Source of the DNA: Fervidifonticultor_A tertius
GTDB taxonomy: Bacteria; Sysuimicrobiota; Sysuimicrobiia; Sysuimicrobiales; Humicultoraceae
DNA length: 37,569 nucleotides
Reading direction: 5' to 3'
NCBI GenBank assembly: GCA_031459235.1
Contig: JAVKIY010000026.1
Span: 1 to 37,569, forward strand
The stretch's first letter is position 1. Each line of letters opens with the position of its first letter. Below are positions 18,488-27,779 of this stretch, one piece after another. The notes under the pieces are model-generated. The model was not told the DNA's origin. It saw nothing but the letters and a program-made list of their open reading frames with translations, and made no database searches. Both the position numbers and the translations under genes were made by a program.

Positions 18488-19398
18488 GCGACGGGCCTCT
18501 CGGCGATGACCGGGTTGGTCAGCCGGCCGATGCCCTCTACCTCGGTGACCACGACGTCGCCTGGCCGCAAGGACTCGCCGCGCGCCATTCCGACCCCGGC
18601 CGGCGTGCCGGTGGCGATGAGGTCGCCGGGCTCAAGCGTGAGCGTGCGCGAGAGGTAGGCGATCTGCTCCGCGATGCCGAAGAGCATCTCGCCCGCCGGC
18701 GCGTCCTGCTTGAGCACACCGTTCACCCACAGGCGCAGTCGCAGCGCCCGCCAGTCCTCCACGAACCGCGCGGGCAGGAACACGGGGCCGCACGGCCCGA
18801 AGGTGTCGGCGCACTTGCCGCTCAGCCAGTCGTGCGGGAACTGCCCGTCGGTCCGGCGGTTGAGGTCACGGGCCGAGACGTCGTTGAAGACCGTGTAGCC
18901 GGCCACGCAGTCCATCGCGCGCTCCGGTGCGATGTGGCGCCCCCGACGGCCGACGACCACGGCCAGCTCCACCTCCCAGTCCACGAGCCGGGAGCGGGCC
19001 GGCAGGCGAATCGGCTCGCCGTCGCCCAGGAGCGCGTTGCGCGCGGTCTTCACGAAGAAGAACGGCTCGGCCGCTGGCCGCGGCGCGGTGCCCATCACCG
19101 CGGCCATCTCCTCGAGGTGCGACCGGTAGTTGGCCGCGGCGCAGAAGACGTACGCCGCGCCGAGCACCGGCGGGAGCCATCGGAGCGGGCCGACCGCCAG
19201 CCCCGGCGCCGCCGAGGCCGCCAGGCGCTCGAGCGCGGGCAGGGCGTCCTCCCAGGCCGCGAGCAGGTCGAGCACACGGCGCGCGCGGACCGGCGCCTCG
19301 CGGAGGTCGATCAACCGGTCGCCCGCGACCAGGACCGGCACGGCCGCGCCCTCGTACCAGATGGTGGCGAGCGCGAATCGCGCCCCGGGGCTAGGCAC
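18484..19398 (-). CDS. Fumarylacetoacetate hydrolase family protein
   Basis: A 304-residue member of the FAH superfamily, which hydrolyses or isomerises C-C bonds in 2,4-diketo acids and ring-cleavage products. The N-terminal part (residues 1 to about 80) is the short cap region. The catalytic domain shows FCAANYRSHLEEM-like sequence with the conserved His94, metal ligands Glu142 and Glu144 (WEVELAVVVG), Asp173 (FNDVSARD), and the C-terminal GDLIATGTPAGVG. These fit the fumarylpyruvate hydrolase/HpcE-like branch; the substrate is not settled. I chose the GTG at 19398, which overlaps the hutU stop by eight bases; an ATG at 19452 would add an Arg-rich stretch inside hutU. Its link to hutU suggests a role in the same regulon, which is inference. 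Confidence 0.85.
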   Translation of the reverse strand: MPSPGARFALATIWYEGAAVPVLVAGDRLIDLREAPVRARRVLDLLAAWEDALPALERLAASAAPGLAVGPLRWLPPVLGAAYVFCAAANYRSHLEEMAAVMGTAPRPAAEPFFFVKTARNALLGDGEPIRLPARSRLVDWEVELAVVVGRRGRHIAPERAMDCVAGYTVFNDVSARDLNRRTDGQFPHDWLSGKCADTFGPCGPVFLPARFVEDWRALRLRLWVNGVLKQDAPAGEMLFGIAEQIAYLSRTLTLEPGDLIATGTPAGVGMARGESLRPGDVVVTEVEGIGRLTNPVIAERPVA

Positions 19399-21049
19399 CG
19401 AGACCGAGCCCCCACCGCCGCGCCGCGGCCTGCGCCGTCTCGTAACCCGCATCCGCGTGGCGGATGACCCCGAGCCCCGGGTCGGTCGTTAGCACGCACC
19501 GCAGCTTCTGCGCGGCCAGGTCGGACCCGTCGGCCACGCTCACCTGCCCGGCGTGGATCGCGTACCCGATGCCCACCCCGCCGCCGTGGTGAACGGCGAC
19601 CCAGGTGGCGCCGGCGCAGGTGTTGAGCAGCGCGTTCAGCACCGGCCAGTCCGCGATGGCATCCGAGCCGTCGCGCATGCCCTCGGTCTCGCGGAGCGGC
19701 GAGGCGACCGAGCCCGCATCCAGGTGGTCACGGCCGATCGCGATCGGCGCGCGCACACGGCCCGCGCGCACCAGCTCGTTGAAGGCCGCCCCGGCCGCGG
19801 CGCGCTCACCGTAGCCCAGCCAGCAGATGCGGGCCGGCAGCCCCTGAAAGGGCACGCGCTGCTGCGCGAGCCGAATCCACCGCGCCAGGGCCTCGTCGTG
19901 CGGGAACAGCTCGAGCACCGCGGCATCGGTGACCGCGATATCGGCCGGCTCCCCGGAGAGCGCCACCCAGCGGAACGGCCCCTTCCCCTCGCAAAAGAGC
20001 GGCCGCACGTAGGCCGCCACGAACCCCGGGTAGGCGAACGCGTCGGCGAACCCGCCCTCGCGCGCCTGGCCGCGCAGGTTGTTGCCGTAATCGAACGCCA
20101 CGGCGCCGGCGCGCATTAGCGCCACGATCGCCTCGCAGTGTCTGGCCATCGACGCGCGGCTGCGGGCCACATAACCCCTGGGGTCCTCCCGCCGCAGGAT
20201 TGCGGCTTCCTCGGCCGAGACGCCAGCCGGCACGTACCCGCCCAGCGGGTCGTGCGCCGAGGTCTGGTCGGTGACGGCGTCCACCGGCACCCCGCGCCGC
20301 ACGATCTCCGGAACCACCTCGCTCGCGTTGCCCAGCAGCGCCACCGAGAGCGCCTGGCCGCCGCGCCGGGCCGCCTCGGTCCAGGCGAGCGCCTCGTCGA
20401 GCGAATCGGTGGTCCGGTCCACCCAGCCCTGCGCCCGCCGGCGGTGGATGCGCGCGGGGTCCACCTCGACGACGAGCGCCACGCCGTCGTTCATGGTGAC
20501 CGCGAGCGGCTGGGCGCCGCCCATGCCCCCGAGCCCCGCCGAGAGCACCAGGCGGCCGCGCAGCGAGCCGCCGAAGTGCCGCCGCGCCACCGCCGCGAAG
20601 GTCTCGTAGGTCCCCTGCAGGATGCCCTGGGTCCCGATGTAAATCCACGAGCCCGCGGTCATCTGGCCGTACATCGTGAGACCGAGGGCCTCGTACTCCC
20701 AGAACCGCTCCCAGGTGGCCCACGCCGGCACGAGCATGGCGTTGCTGATGACGACGCGCGGGGCCCACGGGTGCGTGCGGAAGACGCCCACCGGCTTGCC
20801 CGACTGGACGACGAGCGTCTCGTCGTCGCCGAGCGCGCGCAGCGCCGCCACCAGCGCGTGGAAGGCGGGCCAGTTGCGGGCCGCCTTGCCCGTGCCGCCG
20901 TAGACGACGAGGTCGGCGGGCCGCTCGGCGACCTCGGGGTCGAGGTTGTTCATCAACAGACGCAGCGCGGCCTCCTGCGGCCACCCGCGGCATGAGAGGG
21001 TTGGACCGCGGGGGGCGCGCACGACGCCGGGTGCGAGCCCGTCGGTCAT
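19391..21049 (-). CDS. hutU: Urocanate hydratase
   Basis: A 552-residue urocanase, the second step of histidine degradation: urocanate plus water gives imidazolone propionate, using tightly bound NAD+ as an electrophile. The family signature FQGLPARICW is intact, with its proposed catalytic Cys at residue 409. Other conserved blocks are VYGGTGKAARNW, MYGQMTAGSWIYIGTQGI, VDRTTDSLDEAL, DQTSAHDPLGGYVP, FDYGNNLRGQA and PLFCEGKGPFRWVALSGE. Length is standard. The ATG at 21047-21049 is chosen because the family N-terminus begins close by. hutH lies divergently 101 bases away. The next two genes on the same strand (FAH and LOG families) overlap it and each other. hutI, hutG or hutF are not in the window. 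Confidence 0.97.
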   Translation of the reverse strand: MTDGLAPGVVRAPRGPTLSCRGWPQEAALRLLMNNLDPEVAERPADLVVYGGTGKAARNWPAFHALVAALRALGDDETLVVQSGKPVGVFRTHPWAPRVVISNAMLVPAWATWERFWEYEALGLTMYGQMTAGSWIYIGTQGILQGTYETFAAVARRHFGGSLRGRLVLSAGLGGMGGAQPLAVTMNDGVALVVEVDPARIHRRRAQGWVDRTTDSLDEALAWTEAARRGGQALSVALLGNASEVVPEIVRRGVPVDAVTDQTSAHDPLGGYVPAGVSAEEAAILRREDPRGYVARSRASMARHCEAIVALMRAGAVAFDYGNNLRGQAREGGFADAFAYPGFVAAYVRPLFCEGKGPFRWVALSGEPADIAVTDAAVLELFPHDEALARWIRLAQQRVPFQGLPARICWLGYGERAAAGAAFNELVRAGRVRAPIAIGRDHLDAGSVASPLRETEGMRDGSDAIADWPVLNALLNTCAGATWVAVHHGGGVGIGYAIHAGQVSVADGSDLAAQKLRCVLTTDPGLGVIRHADAGYETAQAAARRWGLGLGA

Positions 21050-21085
21050 GGTGCGCACGCTCCGGGAGGGATCGTCTGCAGGACT

Positions 21086-21095
21086 GTCGTACGAC
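21086..21095. promoter_or_regulatory. Palindrome in the hutU-hutH divergent region; candidate operator
   Basis: GTCGTACGAC is a perfect 10-base palindrome, lying near the middle of the 101-base gap between the divergent hutU and hutH starts. Its position suits a regulator controlling both genes. It does not match the half-site pattern I recall for HutC, and no regulator gene sits beside it, so the protein that might bind is unknown. Confidence 0.35.
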
Positions 21096-21150
21096 TCACC
21101 TACGACCCACACACCGTGACATCCTTGTCGGCTCGGGTCCCCGGTCCCCC

Positions 21151-22651
<1,501 letters not shown>

Positions 22652-22662
<11 letters not shown>

Positions 22663-23944
22663 AGATGCTCCACCAGTCGCCGTCGTCGAGGTTGGACAGG
22701 TCGAACACCATCAGCCCGTCGGTGACGGCCTCGGCGGCGCGGACCGCGCCGGCGCCCTCAGCGCGGCGCCCGCGGTAAACGTCCATCCACACGCCGCCCA
22801 GTAGCGGCGTCCCCCGCGTGAGCTCGCGGCCGCGCAGGCCGTTGCCGATCACGGTGACGAACGGGGAGGTACCCTGCCGCAGCGCGTCCCAGCGTGTCAC
22901 GGTGCGGTGGTAGAGTCCGATCATCAGGTAGTCGAGCTCGCCCAGCAGGCTCGCCTCCGCCCAGGCCGGGCTCCAACCCGGCACCAGGGGCGGGGCGTCG
23001 GGCCGTGCCCAGTTCTGGCCAAACTCGTGGATCGAGGGGTACCAGGCGCCGACGTACATTCCCACCGGGAGGTTGGGCCGGACCCCGCGCACCACGCGGC
23101 TCGCAGCACGCACGAACCCCTTGATCACCGAGGCGCGCCAGGCGATCCACGCCGGGAACAACGGGCCCGGCCGAAAGCCGTCAGCCTCGGGCCGCAGGAC
23201 GTCCTCGGGCCAGGCACCGACCACCGCGCCCAGCCGCGCCTCGAACTGCCGGCGGCTGAGCGTCGAGAAGTCCGCGTCCACGCCCGCGTAGCGCGTGCGG
23301 TCGAGCACGATACCGTCCACGTCGTAGCGCGAGACGACCTCCCAGATCACCCCGAGCTCGTAGGCCGCCACCTCCGGATGCGAGGCGTTGACGAAGACGA
23401 TCTGGATCGCTTGCGTGGAGGGCACGAAGGTCGGCGCGCCGTCCGGCCCGACGCGCAGGTGCACGCTGACCCAGTCGGGACGCTGCGCGGCGGGGCCCAC
23501 CACCGGGCCGCGCGGCGAGAGCGCCAGCCCCTCGCCGAACGAGTTCACCGCGGCGTGCACGCGCAGCCCCGCCGCGCGTGCCTCCTCGATGAGCACCTGC
23601 AGCGGGTCGAACTCCCTTGGGAACCACGTCACCGGCGCCGGATAGGCCGCGCGCGCCACGGGCGAGGTCCGGATGTGGGGCGCCAGGTCGGACTCGTAGA
23701 TGACGAAGCCCCACGCGTTCTTCGCCTCCGGCACGAGGACGTCGAAGCCGGCCGCGGCCGCTCGGGCGACCACCGCGCGGATGCCCTCGCGGGTGCTGAG
23801 CGCGCGCAGGTTCGCCGACGTCTCGATCCACAACGCCCGCCGCGGCACCCGCGCCGCGCCCGCCGCGCCCGGCGCGGCGGCGGTGATGACCAGCATCGCA
23901 CAGACCAGCGCGGCGACCACGGCCGCCGCGCGCCGCACACGCAC
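22652..23944 (-). CDS. Secreted TIM-barrel glycoside hydrolase-like protein (GHL10/alpha-amylase-like family)
   Basis: A 430-residue protein beginning with a signal peptide (residues 1 to about 30, AAAVVAALVCAMLVITAAAPG core). The mature part resembles the family-10-like/alpha-amylase-like TIM-barrel hydrolases (GHL10, PF02638-type): RALWIETSANLRAL at the first strand, AGFDVLVPEAKNAWGFVIY, a DPLQVLIEEARAAGLRVHAAVNSF strand, and the YDVDGIVLDRTRYAG block that holds the likely catalytic acid region. The substrate is unknown; related proteins act on cell-surface or storage glycans. I chose the GTG at 23944, with GGGGAGGGG about 10 bases upstream; an ATG at 24025 would overlap the divergent acd gene and add a basic tail ahead of the signal peptide. 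It is transcribed away from acd with only 42 bases between the starts. Confidence 0.78.
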
Positions 23945-23986
23945 GATCGAGGAACCCCTCCCCGACGCCGCGAACCCCTTCCGGCG

Positions 23987-25135
23987 ATGCACCCGACGCC
24001 CGGCGCCCTGGCGACGTTCGTCCAAGACCTTCGCGCTTTCGTCCTCGAAGACCTGGAGGCAACCTGCGAGGCGCTCGCGGCGGGAGGCATCAGCGCGCCC
24101 GAGCTCTGGGCGCGCCTGGCGGACCGCTCACTGCTGCGCCTGACGCTGCCCGTTGAGCACGGCGGCTGGGGCCTGTCCTTTCAGGAGTACCTCCCGATCC
24201 TCGAGCTGGTCGCGCAGTCACACGGCTCGGCGCGGATGATCGTGCACGTCCACAACGGCCTGTGGCGGCTGCTGGACCGCTACGGCTCAGCGGCGCAGAA
24301 GGCGCGCTTCCTGCCCGGGTGGGCAACCGGCCGGGTCAAGATGGCCTTCGCGCTCACCGAACCCGACGCCGGCACAGGCACCGACATCCGCGCGGCGGCG
24401 CGCCGCGACGGCAGGGGTTGGGTGCTGGACGGCCGCAAGTGGCTCATCACCTTTGCGGACGTCGCCGATGCCTTCATCGTGGTCGCCTACACCGACCGCG
24501 ACCGCGGGGCCGAGGGGATTTCGGCGTTCATCGTGCCGCGCGACGCGCCCGGCCTGCACATCACCCCGCAGCCCGACGGCATGGGGCTGGCCGGCACGGG
24601 CCACGGGCTCCTCACGTTTGACGGGTGCCGCCTCGACGCCGATGCGCTGCTCGGCCGCGAGGGCGAGGGCCTCCGCATGGTCCTGCGCGGCTTCCTCGAT
24701 ACAAGTCGCATCTCGATCGCGGCGAGCTGCGTCGGGCTCGCGCAGCGCGCGCTGGATCTGGCCGCCGACCACGCGCACCGCCGCGTGACCTTCGGCAAAC
24801 CGCTGGCGGAACGCCAGGCGGTCCGGTTCGCGCTGGCCGAGGCCGCGCTCGACGTCCACGCCGCGCGCCTGCTCGTCCGCGACGCCGCGGCGCGCGCGGA
24901 TGCCGGACAGCCGTGCACCACGGAGGCCGCCATGGCCAAGCTGTTCGGGCTCGAGATGGTCGGCCGCGTCACCGACACGGCGCTGCGCGTCTGCGGCGGC
25001 CCGGCCTACCTGCGCGGGCACCCCGTGGAGCGGCTCTATCGCGACGCGCGCGCGCTGTGGTTCGAGGAGGGCACGGCGGAGGTCCAGAAGCTCGTCATCG
25101 CGCGCGCGGTGCTCGGCGGCCGCGAGCAGGGATAG
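23987..25135 (+). CDS. Acyl-CoA dehydrogenase
   Basis: A 382-residue FAD-dependent acyl-CoA dehydrogenase, which introduces a double bond at C2-C3 of an acyl-CoA. The three-part fold is visible: an N-terminal helical part (LTLPVEHGGWGLSFQEYL), the flavin-contact segment TEPDAGTGTD, which is two residues longer than the common TEPxAGSD form, then LDGRKWLITFADVADAF, and the C-terminal helical part. The catalytic glutamate is in FEEGTAEVQKLVIAR near the C-terminus, in the usual short-chain-type place. The ATG at 23987 has no clear ribosome-binding site. It begins an operon with three oxidoreductase genes that follow with gaps of 9 and 7 bases and one 4-base overlap. Substrate unknown; the downstream BadH-like gene hints at an alicyclic or branched acyl-CoA. 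Confidence 0.92.
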   Translation: MHPTPGALATFVQDLRAFVLEDLEATCEALAAGGISAPELWARLADRSLLRLTLPVEHGGWGLSFQEYLPILELVAQSHGSARMIVHVHNGLWRLLDRYGSAAQKARFLPGWATGRVKMAFALTEPDAGTGTDIRAAARRDGRGWVLDGRKWLITFADVADAFIVVAYTDRDRGAEGISAFIVPRDAPGLHITPQPDGMGLAGTGHGLLTFDGCRLDADALLGREGEGLRMVLRGFLDTSRISIAASCVGLAQRALDLAADHAHRRVTFGKPLAERQAVRFALAEAALDVHAARLLVRDAAARADAGQPCTTEAAMAKLFGLEMVGRVTDTALRVCGGPAYLRGHPVERLYRDARALWFEEGTAEVQKLVIARAVLGGREQG

Positions 25136-25144
25136 ACGACACCG

Positions 25145-26206
25145 GTGCTGGCCGCGCGGCTCTACGACAGCGGTCCCCCGCGCCGGCTCGTGCTCGAGTC
25201 GATTCCCGACCCGGCGCCCCGCCGCGGCGAGGTCGTGGTCGCGGTGCGGGCCGCCGGGCTGTGCGGCACGGACCTCGAGATGCTCGACGGCCTCCGGTTG
25301 CCGCCGGAGGTGCCGTGGCCGATCGTGCCAGGCCATGAGGTCGCGGGCGAGGTCGCGGCAGCGGGCGAGGACGCGGGCCCGTGGCGGCCCGGCGACCGGG
25401 TGGTGGTCCACCCGTACGTGGCCTGCGGCCGGTGCCGCTCGTGCCTGGATGGCCGCCAGTCCGCGTGCCTGGCGCCGGAGCTCATCGGCCTGACCCGGCT
25501 CGGCGGCTTCGCGGAGAAGATCGCGGTCCCGGGGGTCAACCTGTTCCGCCTGCCCGAGGGCGTGCCCTACACGGTAGGCGCCATCCTGCCCGACGCCGTG
25601 GCGACACCCTACCACGCGCTGGTGACGCGCGGCGAGCTCGCTCCCGGGCAGAGCGTGGCGATCTTCGGGGCGGGCGGGGTGGGCACGCACGGCGTGCTCT
25701 TCGCCAAGATGCTCGGCGCGCACCCGGTCGTGGTCGTGGTCCGCCGGCCGGCCGTCGCCGGGCGGCTGCGGGCGCTCGGCGCCACGGTGGTCGTGGCCGA
25801 CGCCGCCACGAACCCGGTGCGCGAGATCAGGCGGCTCACCGGCGGTCTCGGCGCCGACCTGAGCGTGGACTTCGTCGGCCGCTCGGAAACCGTGCGCGCG
25901 TGCATCGGCGCGACCCGGATCGGTGGCCGCGTCGTGCTGGTGGGCGTCGCCGACGAACCGCTCGCGCTGCCGGGCTCGTCCTACCTGGTCCGCCGCGAGG
26001 TGGAGCTGCGGGCGGCATTCGGTGCTACCCCGCAGGAGATCGACGTGGTGATCGGGCTGGTGGCCTCGGGCCGCCTCGACCTGAGCCGCAGCGTCTCGCG
26101 CGAGCGCCCGCTGGCGCGCATCCACGAGGCGGTCGCGATCCTGCGCGACCGGCCGCCGGACGTCGTGCGGGTGGTATTGACGATGGACGCGGCAACGACG
26201 GGGTGA
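25145..26206 (+). CDS. Zinc-dependent alcohol dehydrogenase (MDR family)
   Basis: A 353-residue medium-chain dehydrogenase. The catalytic zinc site shows Cys40 (GLCGTD) and His64-Glu65 (PGHEVAGE). The structural zinc site has all four cysteines (94, 97, 100 and 108, in CGRCRSC and QSAC). The Rossmann nucleotide site is IFGAGGVGTHG. It should oxidise an alcohol or hydroxyacyl compound with NAD(P)+. It starts with GTG nine bases after acd, with AGGGA upstream. In this setting a hydroxyacyl-CoA or cyclic-alcohol substrate is possible; zinc dehydrogenases of this size do act in ring-reduction pathways (for example 6-hydroxycyclohexene-carbonyl-CoA dehydrogenase). I cannot show that here. Full length and intact. 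Confidence 0.9.
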   Translation: MLAARLYDSGPPRRLVLESIPDPAPRRGEVVVAVRAAGLCGTDLEMLDGLRLPPEVPWPIVPGHEVAGEVAAAGEDAGPWRPGDRVVVHPYVACGRCRSCLDGRQSACLAPELIGLTRLGGFAEKIAVPGVNLFRLPEGVPYTVGAILPDAVATPYHALVTRGELAPGQSVAIFGAGGVGTHGVLFAKMLGAHPVVVVVRRPAVAGRLRALGATVVVADAATNPVREIRRLTGGLGADLSVDFVGRSETVRACIGATRIGGRVVLVGVADEPLALPGSSYLVRREVELRAAFGATPQEIDVVIGLVASGRLDLSRSVSRERPLARIHEAVAILRDRPPDVVRVVLTMDAATTG

Positions 26207-26213
26207 TGGACTG

Positions 26214-27002
26214 ATGGACCTGCGGGGCAAGGTCGCGCTGGTCACCGGTGCGTCGCGCGGCATCGGCCGCGCGACCGCGCTCCTGCTCGGCGAGCGCGGG
26301 GCCGACGTTGTGGTGCACTACAAGACCTCGGAGGAGGCGGCGCGCGGGGTCGCCGCGACGATCGCCGCCAGCGGCCGGCGCGCGGTCGCGGTGCGCGCCG
26401 ACCTGGAGCGGCCCGAGGAGATCGACGCGCTGTTCGCCCGCGTGCGCGAGACGTTCGGCGCCTTGGACATCTTCGTGGCCAACGCCGCGGCCACCGCGTT
26501 CCGACCGTTCGCGGCGCTGCGGCCGCACCACCTGGCGCGCACCTACCAGGCGAACGTGTTCGCGTTCGTTCAGGCCGCGCAGGCCGCGATGGCGCTCATG
26601 GCCGGCCGGCGGGGCCGCATCGTCACCGTGTCGAGCTTCCCGACCGCGCGCTATCTCCCCGACTACGCCCTGCTGGCGTCCGCGAAGGCCGCGGTGGAGA
26701 CGCTCACCCGCTACCTGGCGGTCGAGGCCGCGCCGCTCGGCGTGACGGTCAACGGCGTGAGCCCCGGCGTGGTCGCCACCGAGTCGATCGGCGCGTACGC
26801 GCGCGGCGACGACGCGGCCTTCGTTGAGGCGGCCACGGCCGCCACGCCCATGGGCCGGCTGGGGCAGCCGGAGGACATCGCGCGCGTGATCGCCTTCCTG
26901 TGCTCGGATGACGCGGCGTGGATCGTGGGTCAGACGATCGTGGCAGACGGCGGGCTGACGCTGACGGGCCCCTACGCGCGGCCGCCGGCTGACCGGCCGT
27001 GA
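26214..27002 (+). CDS. FabL-like enoyl reductase of the short-chain dehydrogenase family
   Basis: A 262-residue SDR protein. The nucleotide site is TGASRGIGRA (11-20). Instead of the usual Tyr-x3-Lys, the catalytic pair is Tyr151-x6-Lys158 (YALLASAK), the spacing and even the numbering reported for Bacillus subtilis FabL, the NADPH-dependent enoyl-ACP reductase III. The flanking RYLPD and ETLTRYLAVE segments and the C-terminal GQTIVADGG also match FabL better than ordinary FabG proteins. So reduction of an enoyl thioester, on ACP or CoA, is the best reading. It lies seven bases after adh and overlaps the next gene by four bases (GTGA). Whether it serves fatty acid synthesis (fabH is adjacent but convergent) or the operon's own pathway is open. 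Confidence 0.8.
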   Translation: MDLRGKVALVTGASRGIGRATALLLGERGADVVVHYKTSEEAARGVAATIAASGRRAVAVRADLERPEEIDALFARVRETFGALDIFVANAAATAFRPFAALRPHHLARTYQANVFAFVQAAQAAMALMAGRRGRIVTVSSFPTARYLPDYALLASAKAAVETLTRYLAVEAAPLGVTVNGVSPGVVATESIGAYARGDDAAFVEAATAATPMGRLGQPEDIARVIAFLCSDDAAWIVGQTIVADGGLTLTGPYARPPADRP

Positions 27003-27754
27003 GGTTCCGTGACCGCGTGGCGGTCGTCACGGGCGGGGCGGGCGGCATGGGCCGCGAGATCGCGCGGCGGCTGGCCGGTGAAGGCGCGCGCGTTGCGCTG
27101 ATCGACCGCAACGCCACCGGCGCGCGGGAGACCGCCGAGGCCCTCACCGCCGGTGGCGCCGAGGCGCTCGCGCTCGAGGCCGACGTCTCGCAGAAGGCCG
27201 CGGTGGACGCCGCGATCGCGGCGGTGCTGGCCCGCTGGGGCGCCGTGCACGTCCTGGTCAACAACGCCGGCTGGGACCGGGTCATGCCGTTCGTCGAGAC
27301 CACCGAGGAGCTGTGGGACCGTCTGCTCGCGATCAACCTGAAGGGTCCGATCGTCTGCACCCGCGCTGTCCTCGACGCGATGATCGCGCAACGCTACGGC
27401 CGCATCGTGAACATCGCCTCGGACGCCGGCCGCGTAGGCTCCTCCGGCGAGGCGGTCTACGCGGCGGCCAAGGGTGGGGTGATCGCCTTCACCAAGGCCA
27501 TGGCCCGCGAGCTCGCGCGGTGGCAGATCACGGTGAACTGCATCTGCCCCGGCCCGTCGGATACCCCGCTCTTTCGCCGCGAGGTCATCGAGCCGCACCC
27601 GAAGCTCGCCGAGAGCCTGGCGCGCGCCATCCCGCTCGGCCGGCTCGGCAGGCCGCAAGACGTCGCGCCGGCCGTCCTGTTCCTGGCCGGGGACGACGCC
27701 GGGTACATCACCGGGCAGACGCTGTCGGTCTCCGGCGGGCTGACGATGGTCTGA
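26999..27754 (+). CDS. Short-chain dehydrogenase, BadH-like (2-hydroxycyclohexanecarboxyl-CoA dehydrogenase type)
   Basis: A 251-residue classical SDR with TGGAGGMG (11-18), NNAG (88-91), Ser141, Tyr154 and Lys158, so the catalytic set is complete. The segments NNAGWDRVMPFVETT, YGRIVNIASDAGRVGSSGEAVY, KGGVIAFTK and CICPGPSDTPL look to me like BadH, the 2-hydroxycyclohexanecarboxyl-CoA dehydrogenase of alicyclic-acid degradation, more than plain FabG. That is recognition from memory, so treat the exact substrate as tentative; a 3-hydroxyacyl-CoA dehydrogenase role is the main alternative. It starts with a GTG inside the stop of the FabL-like gene and ends the operon, 25 bases before the convergent fabH. 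Confidence 0.82.
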   Translation: MRFRDRVAVVTGGAGGMGREIARRLAGEGARVALIDRNATGARETAEALTAGGAEALALEADVSQKAAVDAAIAAVLARWGAVHVLVNNAGWDRVMPFVETTEELWDRLLAINLKGPIVCTRAVLDAMIAQRYGRIVNIASDAGRVGSSGEAVYAAAKGGVIAFTKAMARELARWQITVNCICPGPSDTPLFRREVIEPHPKLAESLARAIPLGRLGRPQDVAPAVLFLAGDDAGYITGQTLSVSGGLTMV

Positions 27755-27779
27755 CCGTCAGGGGGCCCGGCATCCGCGG

